64,000 nt of DNA, taken from Ashinkailepas kermadecensis (Eukaryota; Arthropoda; Thecostraca; Neolepadidae). The notes under the pieces are model-generated. The model was given only the letters and a program-made list of their open reading frames with translations, searched no databases and was not told where the DNA came from. Both the position numbers and the translations under genes were made by a program. The stretch is from NCBI GenBank assembly GCA_034440615.1, contig JAOTOM010003923.1, positions 96,001 through 160,000 of the forward strand, written 5' to 3'. Shown here one piece after another: positions 35,166 to 47,501 of the stretch; the first letter of the stretch is position 1, and every line of letters starts with the position of its first letter.

Positions 35166-36855
35166 GAAGTTCACATGAGCGTAGAAGGGGCTCCATCATG
35201 GCCGCGACCGAACTTGTTCACCGTTCAAGTGGGTACCAAAATAGCTGTTTGCCGTTTGGCGCCAGCACCTTTGTTTCACTGCATGCACTACCTGTGTGAA
35301 AACAGCGGTTGTTAAAGCCACTTTTAGCATAGATGCCGTGAAGTTTTTTTGAAGCTCGGCAAAGTGTCAGGCACCTCGCCCGACACTTTACCGAGTATAG
35401 TGTCTTGTGCACAAAGGAGCACTCCGAAATGTTCCGCGCACGGTGAAAGGGCAACCCTGGCAAAACAATACTGCCTCCAAGTTGAGGATTCGAATCAGTC
35501 TCACGTGATCTGTGCAAACTTTGCTTGCGAAGTCTATTGAAATTCATCTTCATAATAATGTAAACACCAAAATGTACGTTTATTATACAGCCGCTGTAGG
35601 CAATGGATGATGGGGGTCACAGCTACTTAGAACACTTTTCTGAAAAAGGATCATAGGTAGCTATGACGTAAATTAATACAAAATGAAACACATTGCTAAA
35701 GTTCACCAGACGCCATTTCTTGCAGCACCTTCAGTATGTACCGTAATGCGTGCACCGAGCTCGATTTGAGATATTCGCAATTATTCCCTAGTTACCCGCC
35801 AACACTTCCATCGACACCTATGCATCTATGTACCCCGATGACCATTCATGAGCATTTTGGGGCAGTGCAAATTGCTGAGACGTGTATCAAGGCAGCTCAG
35901 ATTCGTATTCGGATTCGGTGGATTATCACTAATTCACTAAAATCACCTCATGGACACATATCGTTGCACCGAACACCAGGCAGTGTGTCGCACTGCTTCG
36001 ACATCAAATTTGTGATCGCCAGTGACACAAGGGTAGGAACAGGGGCACGGGGCAGGAGGGCCATGGCACCTTCCGATCCCCTGCCCCTCACTTGTTTCGG
36101 ATTCTAGCCATTAATCCAATGGCATTGACTGGAAAGAATGGCACACAAATCGGCTTTGTCGACTTCCACATCGGGGTTGATGATCTCTGAAGGCCGCGAT
36201 GAACTTGACTAAAAAATTGTGTGACATCCACAGCTGTGTTGGGTGCATCGAGAAGTAGCTACTACTGAAGCCGTTTTGGTGAAGTAGCAGAGGTTCGCCG
36301 TATTGGTCTCTGATGATCACGGGAGGTGACAAGTTTGACTGAGAACCTGGGCGACATACACAGTCGCGGCTTTGATGACCCCTGGAAGTCAGAAGTTTCA
36401 TTGAGAACATAGGCGGCAGGCACAGCCGCTGCTGGCGCATTGGGACATGCTACTGCATCCATTTTTTGCCGAAATCATCATAGTCTGCTGAATCCGAATG
36501 TGTTCCGTAGAGACGGGCGTGAGACACAAGTTAACTGGTGCCATGCCATGAAGTAGTCGCCAGAGTTGCCAGCAATTCAAGACAAGAAAGTAGAGTGAGT
36601 TATTTGGTACCGACATACATTTTCAGCAATATGGCTCTCCAGAAGCTGTAATTCGGTGCAGCGTAGTGGCATGGGTGAGAGTTTTTGTGTTATCAGGTGG
36701 CACTTCAACGCCATCTTCCCCGTAGTGTTTCGGGAATTTAACACTGGACCTGTTGGGATGCAAAGAACAACACTTCATCGAGAAACACTACATACAGCTA
36801 TGCAAAGGTACTTCCAAACATTTCCGCAGCGCGTCTGAAAGCTCCGCTGATGCAT
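35166..36855. other. Unassigned sequence with degenerate ~60-bp repeat
   Basis: At about 36178-36430 three diverged units start with GATGATCTC, GATGATCAC and GATGACCCC and continue with TTGACTGAGAAC-like and GCGACATACACAG-like segments. The 109-codon minus frame there reflects this repeat. Otherwise nothing recognised. Confidence 0.5.
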
Positions 36856-36859
36856 GACA

Positions 36860-37975
36860 CCATGATGTATCGCTCAGCCTGTGGGATGACAGCATGTTAT
36901 AACTCAGCCTGTGGCATGACAGCATGTTATAACTCAGCCTGTGGCATGACAGCATGTTATAACTCAGCCTGTGGCATGACAGCATGTTATAACTCAGCCT
37001 GTGGCATGACAGCATGTTATAACTCAGCCTGTGGCATGACAGCATGATATAACTCAGCCTGTGGCATGACATCATGATGTATCGCTAAGCCTGTGGCATG
37101 ACATCATGTTATAACGCTCAGCCTGTGGCATGACATCACAGTGTATCGCTCAGCCTGTGGCATGACATAATGATGTATCGCTCAGCCTGTGGCATGACAG
37201 CATGTTATAACTCAGCCTGTGGCATGACAGCATGATATGTCGCTCAGCCTGTTGTATGACAGCATGATATATCGCTCAGCCTGTGGCATGACAGCATGAT
37301 ATATCGCTCAACCTGTGGCAGGACAGCATGTTATAACTCAGCCTGTGGCATGACATCATGGTGTATCGCTCAGCCTGTGGCATGACATCATGATGTATCG
37401 CTAAGCCTGTGGCATGACATCATGTTATAACTCAGCCTGTGGCATGACAGCATGTTATAACTCAGCCTGTGGCATGACATCACAGTGTATCGCTCAGCCT
37501 GTGGCATGACAGCATGATATATCGCTCAGCCTGTGGCAGAACAGCATGATATATCGCTCAGCATGTGGCATAACAGCGTGTTCTAACTCAGCCTGTGGCA
37601 TGACAACATGATATATGCTGTCATGCCACATGCTGTCATGACAGCAAGTGCATAGATATGTCATGCCTGTGGCATGACAGCATGATATATCGTTCAGCCT
37701 GTGGCATGACCGCATGATATATCACTAAGCCTGTTGCATGACAGCATGATATATCGCTCAGCCTGTGGCATGACAGCATGATATATCGCTCAACCTGTGG
37801 CATGACAGCATGATATATCGCTCAGCCGGTGGCCTGGTCAGTGCTTGGTCCATGACAGCATGGTATCGCTCAGCCTGTGGCATGACAGCATGGCATCGCT
37901 TAGCCTATGGTGTAGCCAGGGTTTGGTCTATGACATCATGGTATCGCTCAACTTTTGGCGTAGCCAGGGTTTGGT
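36860..37975. repeat. Minisatellite, 30-32 bp unit, >30 copies
   Basis: Units start GCCTGTGGCATGACAGCATG and continue TTATAACTCA (30 bp) or ATATATCGCTCA (32 bp). The first part (36890-37060) is homogeneous and of the 30-bp type, the middle mixed. The 3' end has longer units with GGTGTAGCCAGGGTTTGGTC. An inverted segment lies near 37617-37650, where TGCTGTCATGCCACA appears on the opposite strand. Confidence 0.96.
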
Positions 37976-38047
37976 CCAGCGGGAGAACATCTGAAGACGG
38001 CCCTCATATATCTGTATACTCTATACATACTTTTCCGAAACACCTAG

Positions 38048-38264
<217 letters not shown>

Positions 38265-38995
38265 GGGCAAGATGGTTAATTAACTGGAAAGTAAGCCACT
38301 CAGCGCTGCGTGGCTAACGTGATACCTGCTATCAAGGTCCGACAGTCCGGTAAAGACCAGGAAAACAAACCGTTTAGCTGCCGACAACGACCAACAAAAG
38401 ATAAACCCTATAATGGAAAATGAAGGCACATTAACACATACCCATTGAAGACATGAATATTATTAGTTTGGGTAAAATACCGTTGCTCATCTCCATGAAC
38501 ACACTTGCTTCTCTCTGTTGTCTGCTACGTTCAGACACGGTTGAATAGGGAGTACATTCATAAGGGTGAGGTCCACATTGTTGCGCGTTTTCGGCACCTT
38601 CATACTGCCGCAAAATGAGGCGTGAATACCAGTCGGAAAAATACGTGCAAGATTTGGCGACATGGGAAGGACTAGCAAGATGCCTGGCTAACTATGCCCA
38701 ACACGCAGCATCGTGCAAACTATTGTTTCTTTCCTTTTCCTTAACCGGTGTCATCCCGGTCAAAGGCGACACAATTGGTACGTCTGGATCGGCCCTCATC
38801 GCAGCTATCGCTGTACTGCCTTTTAGCCATTTCCGTAGCGACAGTAGCTGCTGCAGCAGCTGTGGTCAAGCCGCTGGAACGGCTATGGCCGCTTGGGTGG
38901 TCGTTACCGCTAGGACAGCTGTGGCCGTTTGGGCGGCCATGGCCACAGGGTCTGCCGCCGCCGCTGAGGTAGCGGGGACCTTCCCACTCCTCGGT
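38265..38995. other. Unassigned sequence
   Basis: The segment 38840-38965 contains GCCGCTTGG/GGCCGTTTGG and CGCTGGAACGGCTATGGCC-like internal similarity, a possible degenerate repeat. No gene recognised. Confidence 0.4.
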
Positions 38996-41400
38996 AGTAT
39001 TGATGGCTCTCGAGGATATCCTATCTCTGAGGCTGGCCCTCAGTATTCCCCGCACCATCGCCAGTTCTCAAGGACTGTTAGCTCTCAGGGGCTCCGATCC
39101 CTCATGCGCCCATCTTTAAGCTCAGGAGCATCCCAGTCCAGCCCTCTAGCTCTCAGGGGACCTATTATTCCGTCAGAAGCCCTTTCCATTGTGCATGGAC
39201 GATTCCCAGTCCTCGACAAACCTGTCTAGCTTTTAGGGGATCCTGCAGCTCTGAGACCGATCTCACAATTTCTACCAAATATCGCCAGATCTCGGAACTC
39301 TCCTTAGCTCTTAGGTGGCTCTGTTCATCCCTCAGTGTTCCTCCCAAGCCTCAGGAGCACCACAGTCCGGTCCGCTCTAGCTCCCAGGGGCCCTCCCCAG
39401 TCCTCGACAGCCTTTCGGGATTTCAAGGACAGGCTAGCTCCGAAACTGGCTCTCAGCATTCCTCACATCCATCGGTAGCCCTAAGGAACTCTTTTTTAGA
39501 TCTCAGGGGCCGATCTCAGGACCGATCTCATGGAAGGGGTCCCTCTTCTCATAGGGACCCCTTCCAAGCCTTTTGTGCATCCCAGTCCAGTTCTCTCTAG
39601 CGCTCAGTGACCATGTTCAATCGTCAGTAGTCCTCTCCAGCTGTTAGGGGCCCTTTCCAGTCCTTGACAGTCTTTCTAGCTTCAAGGCTTTCTAGCTATG
39701 ACGCTGGACTCAGTATTCTGCACAACCATCGTTAACCTGAGGAACTCTCCTTAGCTCTCAGGGTGCTCTGGTAGCCCTCGGTGGCCTCTCAAGCTGCTTA
39801 GGGCCCGTCCCATTTATCGACAGCTCGTGTGGTTTCAAGAACATTTTAGCTCTCAGGCCGACCCTCAATATTCCTCCAGAGCAATTGCCGGCCAAGAGGA
39901 ATGTTGTTATCCCTCAGGGAACCTTGTTCGTACATTAAGGATCGCTCTCAACCTCAGGAGAATCCCAATCCAGTCCTCTGACCCTCAGAGATCCTCTTCA
40001 TCCCCCAGGGCCCTCTCACGCTTTGAGGGTCCATCACAGTCCTCAATAGCCCTGTCTAGCTCTCATCTCGGAGGAATTTCAGCTCTGAGATGGGTCCTCA
40101 CTATTCCTCTTTAGCTCTTACGGCTCCTGCTCGTCTCTCAGAGCCTTTTCAAACCCCAAAGAGCATCCCAGCCCTCTCTGGCCCTTAGACGCCCTGTTTA
40201 TTCCTCAGCTGTCAGGGATCCATTCCAGTTCAGACTGCTCTTTTCAGCTAGCATTGGCATTCCAGCTCTCGGACGGGCCCTCCTTGTCTTTACGGCTCTT
40301 GCCAGCTCTCAGGGTGGATGTTTTCAGGTATCATGGGACCTTTCCACACAAGTTGTAACATGCGTTTATATTTATCCTCGGTTATATCTCTGCCCCTCAG
40401 GGTGGTCGCATGGAGGGCCCAATTGGACTCGCCAAAGAGGAGGGTGTCCCGTCAGCCCTTTGAAACATCACTGCTACTTAACAGCCCGGGGCACCTTCAT
40501 GGTTTTAGAAGCCCTTTGCGTAGCACCGGGAACCCTTCGCTTCGGCCCGGTTTGTCTCCATAACTCTGGGGCCTCTTTTTCGGTCTGAAGCCCGCTGTAA
40601 GCTCTGAGTCTCTCTCCATCAGCCTGAGCCAAAGCCGACACAGTGGCTCTGTACGTCCGGCCTGGGGTCCATCTGTTGGCTCAGGACTCTTTCACGACTC
40701 AGGACACTCCGTCCGGCCGGAGTTCCATCTGTCAAAAGCTCGGGCCTCCTCTATCACGCAAGACCTGTGTGGTTTCGGTCCCCTCCGTCGACCCAGGGGC
40801 TCTTCATACCGGCTGGGCCCTCTCCGACGGTCCGGGTCCACCTCGGCTAAGGGTCCTCTCCGTCGGCGCAGGGGACGTCCTTGGCGATCCAGGATCTCTG
40901 TCGGACTGGAAGTCATCTTTCAACAGCTTGGGGCCCCTCCATCAGGCCAGGGGCCCTTGTACGGCGTCGGCCCCATCTGTTGGCCAGAACATTCTTTCTG
41001 ACGACACGAGGTTCTCTCCGGCAACTAGGGCCCCCTCCGTCGTCTCAGGAGCCCTCTTTTGCGACCCAAGGCCTTTTCTGGCAACCTACAGGCCCATTTT
41101 CAAACGCTTGGGTCCTCTCCATCAGGTCAGGAGCCCTTTCTTCAGCTGGGGTACCGCTGTCAGCCAAGGGGTCCTTCATGTTGGCACGGGCCCTCTCCGT
41201 CAACCCGGGGCCCTTTCGTCGGCACAGGAGCCCTTCACGTTGGCCCATGGGATCCTTACGGGCCTCTCAAGGCGGTCGCCTGGAGGGCCCCCTCAGATAT
41301 TCCAGGGGGTGGCTGCACCCTCCCCCTGGCTACTCCGTTGCGCTCAACAAGGTGGAGATAGACATGGCGTCTATAGGCTAAAAGAAATGTTTCCCATGGA
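38996..41400. repeat. Long degenerate satellite
   Basis: Phrases such as AGCTCTCAGGGGCCC, CAGTCCTCGACAG and CTCAGTATTCC recur with heavy divergence across 39000-40330; the last recurs at about 39040, 39460, 39710, 39865 and 40105, implying a period of roughly 150-250 bp. From about 40640 another degenerate ~30-bp pattern takes over (GGGGCCCTTC, CCGTCGGC, CAGGGGCCC). A 424-codon plus frame (40643-41917) spans this and the next array. Proteins with such drifting repeats are not excluded, but nothing supports one. Confidence 0.65.
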
Positions 41401-41559
41401 ATTTCCTATCTCTGGATCCACCACAGTTCTCACTTTAGAGCTTCCCAGAACCGTGACTAGCACCGTTATCACTCCTCTCGTCCCCCTCGTCCCTCCGCTC
41501 ACTGTTATCCTATCTATGTCAACAGGCGACCTCATCTCGCAGCCCTATTTGGCTGTGGC

Positions 41560-42150
41560 GTTATCTGGCGCGGGAGGCTGGCGGCATCTGGCGCTGTCTG
41601 GCGCGGGAGGTTGTCAGTGTCTGGCACTGTCTGGCACTGTCTGGCGTGGGAGGTTGTCAGTGTTTGGCGCTGTCTGGCGCGGGAGGTTGTCAGTGTTTGG
41701 CGCTGTTGGCGCGGGAGGTTGTCGGTGTCTGGCGTTATCTGGCGCGGGAGGCTGGCGGCATCTGGCGCTGCCTGGCACGGGAGGTTGTCGGTGTCTAGCG
41801 CTGCATAACGCGGGAGGTTGTCAGTGTCTGGCGTTGTCTGGCGCGGGAGGTTGTCGGTGTCTGGCGTTATCTGGCGCGGGAGGTTGTCGGTGTCTGGCGC
41901 TGTATGGCGCTGTCTGACGCGGGAGGTTGTCGGTGTCTGGCGTTATCTGGCGCGGGAGGCTGGCGGCATCTGGCGCTGCCTGGCGCGGGAGGTTGTCTGT
42001 GTCTGGCGCTGTCCGGCGCGGGAGGTTGTCGGTGTCTGGTGCTGTCTGGCTCGGGAAGCTGGCGGTGTCAGGCGCGGGAGTATGACGCTGTCTGGCGCGG
42101 GAGGCTGGCGGTGTCTGGCGCTGTCTAGCGTGGGAGGCTGGCGGTATCAC
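41560..42150. repeat. Minisatellite, ~33-bp unit
   Basis: About 17 units of GTCTGGCGCGGGAGGTTGTC and GGTGTCTGGCGCT, with GGCTGGCGGCATC variants that recur every few units and suggest a higher-order block. Confidence 0.95.
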
Positions 42151-42690
42151 GTGATGAGCACAACAAGCTGGGGAACTCCTCAGAGTATGCCTCTCCCGCA
42201 AGCTGGACTCTGTGCCCCCGACCCCGACACATGATGAGCACAACAAGCTGGAGCGCTCATCAGAGCACGCCTCTCACGCCAGCTGGACTCTGTCACGGCA
42301 GCTGGACTCTGTCACGGCAGCTAGACTCTGTCACGGCATCTGGACTCTGTCACAACAGCTGGACTCTGTCACAGCAGCTGGACTCTGTGACACAACAGCT
42401 GGACTCTGTCACGGCAGCTAGACTCTGTCACGGCAGCTGGACTCTGTCACAACAGCTGGACTCTGTCACGGCAGCTAGACTCTGTCACGGCATCTGGACT
42501 CTGTCACAACAGCTGGACTCTGTCACAGCAGCTGGACTCTGTCACAGCAGCTGGACTTTGTCACAGCAGCTGGACTCCGTCACGGCAGCCAGACTCTGTC
42601 ACGGCAGCTGGACTCTGTGCCCCTGGCACGTGATGAGCGCAACAAGCCGGGGCACTCCTCAGAGTACCCCTATCGCGCTAGTCATGGTTG
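42151..42690. repeat. 19-bp minisatellite nested in a larger duplication
   Basis: The core (42283-42618) is about 17 copies of CACGGCAGCTGGACTCTGT, with CACAACAG and CACAGCAG variants. It is bracketed by three copies of a longer unit beginning TGATGAGCACAACAAGC (42154, 42233, and GTGATGAGCGCAACAAGC at 42629), each followed by CTCCTCAGAGTA-like sequence. The 19-bp array therefore expanded inside one copy of an older ~80-bp tandem unit. Confidence 0.93.
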
Positions 42691-44735
42691 GCTAGACGGC
42701 TGTCGTCAGAATCGTGTGAATCTGGAAAGAAGGAAAGCATGAGTTAATGCCCCAGTTATAAATTATTAGCAAAATATGGTGGAATACACCATTCAAGGAA
42801 CACTGAATCGACATCCTTCCCAAAGAAGTATCGACATCGTGCTTCTTAATGCGTGTTTGTGAAGTCTTAATATCTCGTTTCTAACTGTAACGAGTTTACT
42901 GCATCTGTAGTAATTGTAGTACTGTATCTGTAGTAACTGTATCCCGTTCACAAGTATCATGTTTATGCTCACCATAACGGATCCGAAATCGTTCTAACCA
43001 ACATCCCATAGCGCAATTCCAGGTGAAGAGATTACCTCTGATGTACAATAGTACACAATGTCAGTTTATAGTATAGGTGTTTGGATCGTTATCGTTGATA
43101 TCGGTATCCACAAATTAGGCATCTTTTAAAACACGCAAAACGGGAACAGTCTATTGAATCAATTGTCCCAAAACTGGGTTTGCAGGACTTGGCAGGATTT
43201 TGAATAGCATTACTTCCATGGGGATTTCGACACTCTTGTTGTACTCGTTTCGACATCTCACACCTGACGAGAAGTCGTTAGTTAACACAGTAATTCCCTC
43301 AAGGAGGGAGCGAATGTAAGGCGTCTAGTTGCGTGCCGTTGGGGAGCGAGCAGAGCATATCGGGACACGCAGACCTTCTCGACTGAACCGTGAGTGGCTG
43401 ATCTGCTCAGAGACTCCACTCTGATGGGTCAGAGTCCACACAAGAGGAGGTCCACGTGGCCGTGCTCCCATGGCCACTAACCTCCGTTTGAACTTCCCAA
43501 CGAAAACCTGCCCGCAGCTGTAGCACTGTGTTTTTAATGTAAACTTGTGTAAAAAAGCGCGCTAGATAGGCACAATTATGCTATAATAGGTGTTCAAACG
43601 CAACATAATTAACAAGAGAAATGAACTCACGCCATCAATTGGAACCAAATTTGTGCTGAGCATCATGACACGTGAAGTGCCCTTTAAGCCGTCGAGACAA
43701 CCCTGATCTAAATTGTGGCATTCATCACAATAAAGTGAATGTCTTCCAACATTTCCAATTATCGCTACGCAATATGGCACCTGTCCTAGCAGTGTGGAAT
43801 CCTCGACCGGCCTGTAAATATTGGAGCAATGGCCGTACGATTATAATTACGCAAGGCCTGCATTATTGCACGGGTAGTGTTCGAAGAATCGGAGCAGTTA
43901 TGCTAAGTTAGCCTGGTGCATGGTTATTGGCCTCCCAGCAACGTCTCAGCTGGACTGATAGTCTTATCTACGGCCCCAAGCACACTAGTTTGGTTATTTG
44001 TCACCGGCGGAAGAATACTTCGTTCAGCCTTCTGGGGAAGGCTGAATGCTCGGTCGGCCTAGATGGGGAGTTGACGGAGCATGCTCCTCCCTCCATCTGA
44101 GGTTCCTAAAATGCAACGTCCGGGGAAACGTACCAAATATCGGGCAAGCATGATGATCCTTTGCCAGCTATCTCCTCTCCCCTTCCTGATTCAATATCGG
44201 TACCGGAAATAGTTTTCGAAACGATATTTGTGTTGAACGAGAACCATTTTAACGACGAACGGACTTTGACATTTCCAAACAATGTTAAATAAGTACTAAT
44301 TGGAAGTGTTGTGTTCCTATCTAACTCACAAAGTGTTCGCGTAACTAAAGTATCATGCAGGCCAAGTACGATTACATAGAAATTGTTCGTGGTTCATCTT
44401 TGCGTTGGTGATGCCTGTGACATGTATTTACATCCCCGTGGGCTAAACCAGTGACCCCGAAGTACCTGCTCTCCCAATCATTTCCATCCGTGTCCCAAAA
44501 TAGCCCATCCCCCGCGTGTGTTTCAAGTCTCCGTTTCGCGAGACAAATCCCGTTGCCCAGCTGTGATAGCGCTTCACTTCGCCGTCTATAATACATCAGC
44601 TTCTATGGCTGTGACATACACTGCATCTCGTGCAGTTATCAGCACCTCTCCATCTGGCACCGTTGGGTGGTGAGCCGGAAATGAGTCCCGGAAGTGATGC
44701 GTCGGTAGATCGTCAACAAATCAGTTGTTGTCGGC
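42691..44735. other. Unassigned sequence
   Basis: About 2 kb without any recognised gene, RNA or repeat array. A duplicated phrase TGTAGTAATTGTAGTACTG and TGTAGTAACTGTA lies near 42906-42930. Confidence 0.5.
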
Positions 44736-45425
44736 TGTGATGACGACCCGTCTGCCTGTCGCTGTCGGTTGTCTTCCCGGTGGCGGTCCCGTCTGTCTGA
44801 AGATGGTCCCCTCAGTGGCGGTCCCGTCCACCTGTCGGTTGTCTCCTCAGTGGTGGCCCTTCTGTCGGTCGGTGATCTCCTCAGTGGCGGCCCTCCTATC
44901 TGTCGGCTGTCTCCTCAGTGGCGTCCCGTCTGTCTGTAGGTGGTCTCCTCAGTGGCGGTCCTTCTGTCTGTCTGTTGTCTTCTCGTGGCGGTCCCGTCTG
45001 TCTGTCGGTTGTCTCCTCAGTGGCGGCCCCGTCTGTCTGTCGGTTGTCTCCTCAGTGGCGGCCCCGTCTGTCTGTCGGTTGTCTCCTCAGTGGCGGCCCC
45101 GTCTGTCTGTCGGTTGTCTCCTCAGTGGCGGCCCCGTCTGTCTGTCGGTTGTCTCCTCAGTGGCGGCCCCGTCTGTCTGTCGGTTGTCTCCTCAGTGGCG
45201 GTCCCGTCTGTCTGTCGGTTGTCTTCTCGGCGGTGGCCCTTCTGTCTGTCGGTGGTCTCCTCAGTGGCGGCCATCCTATCTGTCGGTTGTCTCCTCAGTG
45301 GCGGTCCCGTCTGTCTGTCGGTCGTCTCCTCAGTGGCGGCCCCATCTGTCTGTCGGTTGTCTCCTCAGTGGCGGCCCCGTCTGCCTGTCAGTTGTCTCCT
45401 GAGTGGCGGCCCCGTCTTGGACTGT
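44736..45425. repeat. Minisatellite, 35-bp unit, ~19 copies
   Basis: Units contain TCGGTTGTCTCCTCAGTGGC and GGCCCCGTCTGTCTG. The centre (45000-45190) is nearly uniform; both flanks are diverged. All plus frames are open over long stretches, giving Ser/Cys/Val-rich repeat translations. Confidence 0.96.
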
Positions 45426-45577
45426 CGGTGAAAGGTCTGAGGGCGATTGATGAATGATCTGGGAACGGTTGGTGAAGGTTCCGAGGACGATCGGTGAAGG
45501 TTCCGAGGACGGTCGATGAATGTTCCGGTGGAACGGTCGGTGGCAACTCCCCGAAGATGGCGTCGCCCACTCTGGTG
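45426..45577. repeat. Short ~29-bp repeat
   Basis: GGTGAAGGTTCCGAGGACG occurs at about 45471 and 45494, with GGTCGATGAATGTTCCGGTG as a diverged third unit. It bridges the 35-bp and 25-bp arrays. Confidence 0.75.
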
Positions 45578-46055
45578 GCCGGCGCCCGCCGACTGCGACA
45601 CTACCGGCGCCCGCCGATTGCGACAACACTGGCGCCCGCCGACTGCGACACTACCGGCGCCCGCCGATTGCGACAACACTGGCGCCCGCAGACTGCGACA
45701 CTACCGGCGCCCGCTGATTGCGACAACACTGGCGCCCGCCGACTGCGACACTACCGGCGCTTGCCGATCGGTGAATGTTCGAGGGGTCGATGTTTCACTC
45801 CCGGATGCCTATGTCCGCGGACTACCGGCGTGGGACTGCGACACTACCGGCGCCTGCCGACTGCGACACTTCCGGTGCCCGTCGATTGTGACACTGCGAG
45901 CGCCCACCGACTGCGACACTGTCAGTGCCGACCAACTGCGACACTACATACGCCTGTAGACTGTGACACTACCGGCGCCCGCCGATTGCGACACTACCGG
46001 CGCCCGCGGACTGCGACACTACCGGCGCCCGCGGACTGCGACACTGCCGGTGCCG
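45578..46055. repeat. Minisatellite, 25-bp unit, ~18 copies
   Basis: CGACACTACCGGCGCCCGCC and GACTG units alternate in the first part with CGACAACACTGGCGCCCGCC and GATTG units, so a 50-bp dimer expanded there. Interruptions at 45770-45840 and divergence after 45860 mark older parts. Confidence 0.95.
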
Positions 46056-46590
46056 TCCGGCCGTCGCGTCGGCCGCAACGGCGGCGACGCGGCGACACCG
46101 TGCGAGAGCCGGCCGTTCCGGTCACGCGCGCGTGTCGCCGCCGGCCGCCGGCCGAATTACCCGGCCGCAAATTGGGATAGCTATAGCCGGTGTGGGAGAG
46201 CTGGGCAGCCGGGCATCTAGATGTGGCGGCGGCCCGCGCCGCCGGCGCTTTCTCAGGCGCCGCTGCGGCCGGGAATTAATATATCAGCGCGGCTGACTCT
46301 TATCGCCGGCCGGAAGCGCAGCGCCGCCGCCCGAGCACCTGTTTTGCTCGGGCGCCCCCGGCTCGGGAGAGCGCGCATTCGGAGGCGTTCAGGCGGCGGC
46401 GCCTGAGCTCGGTGCGGCAATTGCGTCCGGTGTCGGCCAGCCGGGCAACCGAGCATGCTGCCCGGATTACGTGCCGGGTTCAACAGCAGCGACACGAAAT
46501 CCGGCGACCAGCGTCCGGCTAGTCGGCAACGGGACCGTGCCTTCCGCCAGAGGGGGCGGGTTCGACGAAGACGGGTTGGGGCGAGTTCGA
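46056..46590. other. GC-rich CpG-dense island
   Basis: CpG-dense, with CGGCCGCAA and GCCGGCCGG motifs. No X-box or CCAAT array was seen. No product assigned. Confidence 0.4.
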
Positions 46591-46675
46591 AGGCGATGAG
46601 TTCAACAACAGCGAGCGAACAACAGTCCCCCATCGTATCCAAAACCCGTGGCGATGCCCATGGTCAGAAGAATCT

Positions 46676-46795
46676 AATATATAAATATTGTGCTATTATA
46701 TAAATATACCATATAACATATCAATACATTATATGCTCTGTAATTTATAAATGTACTATATAATATATCGATATTATACTAATATATCACGACTG
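46676..46795. repeat. AT-rich TATA-repeat tract
   Basis: Irregular ATATAAATAT/TATATAATA sequence, an imperfect AT microsatellite. Confidence 0.7.
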
Positions 46796-47021
46796 CCATT
46801 TAGCTGACCTGCTTCCATCCACACTCCACTCATTTCCATCGCACTGGGCCACGATTTGGCAGCATTTGACCGCACAGACCCAGGATCACTTTTCGCTGTA
46901 CACTCGTCAGCTGCAGACCTCCCTCTGGCTACGCAGCTGCGGCCGCCACATGATCGGCCCTCCCTTCAATTTTGTGTTTAGTTTCCTTGAGCTACATTGA
47001 TGGGAGGTGCTGAGACAAAGG

Positions 47022-47109
47022 AACTAGGGCATTAAAGATGGGCGCGAATGATCAATTCTGGTCGAAGCGCCGTAAATCCCGAATAACTAACTAACTAGGA
47101 CATTAAAGA
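47022..47109 (+). mobile_element. 54-bp SINE-tail insertion with 17-bp duplication
   Basis: AACTAGGGCATTAAAGA (47022-47038) and AACTAGGACATTAAAGA (47093-47109) flank a 54-bp insert (47039-47092). The insert ends GTCGAAGCGCCGTAAATCCC and GAATAACTAACT, which is only the 3' tail of the local SINE family. The tRNA head and body are absent. The duplication has one mismatch in 17. Confidence 0.85.
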
Positions 47110-47419
47110 CAGCTACCCCATCAGCCAGAATAGTGGCGAAGCTCACTGCGATACAATAAGGCACCTGGAGTGTCAGTGCCCATAATTATTCAGGGCTTCC
47201 TATGAAGTCCTTCACTGAGTGAAAGGACATGACGTCAGTGAGTGGCAGAGTGAAGCTTGATCCGCCACCAGTCGATGGGGATGACAATGCAAGGAAGGAT
47301 TCACTTGACCGTACAAAAGAAAGAAGTCTATTTTGTCGAGCTCTCGGCGCCACTATTCCCAAACTGCATTTCCAATACCCAGTCTGCGTGAGATTATACC
47401 TGTAATTTAGCTGCACTTT

Positions 47420-47501
47420 GATTGACGCGTGTGTGGGCGCTACATGACCGATGTAGTCGATGCGCCCTAAAGCCCTAATAACTAACTGATTGACGCGAGT
47501 G
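47420..47501 (+). mobile_element. 54-bp SINE-tail insertion with 14-bp duplication
   Basis: GATTGACGCGTGTG (47420-47433) and GATTGACGCGAGTG (47488-47501) flank a 54-bp insert (47434-47487). It begins TGGGCGCTACATGACC and ends GCGCCCTAAAGCCC then TAATAACTAACT. CTACAT and ATGTAG in it form a perfect 6-bp stem. The 5' start matches that of the insert at 47039. Confidence 0.87.

Noticed and set aside
36860..37975. CRISPR-like array of ~30-bp repeats
   Set aside because: There are no unique spacers; units are directly contiguous and diverge gradually, as in a minisatellite. The genome is eukaryotic.
40643..41917. 424-codon plus-strand frame
   Set aside because: It crosses two unrelated repeat types and has no domain or typical composition; the frame is open by repetition and low stop density in GC-rich DNA.
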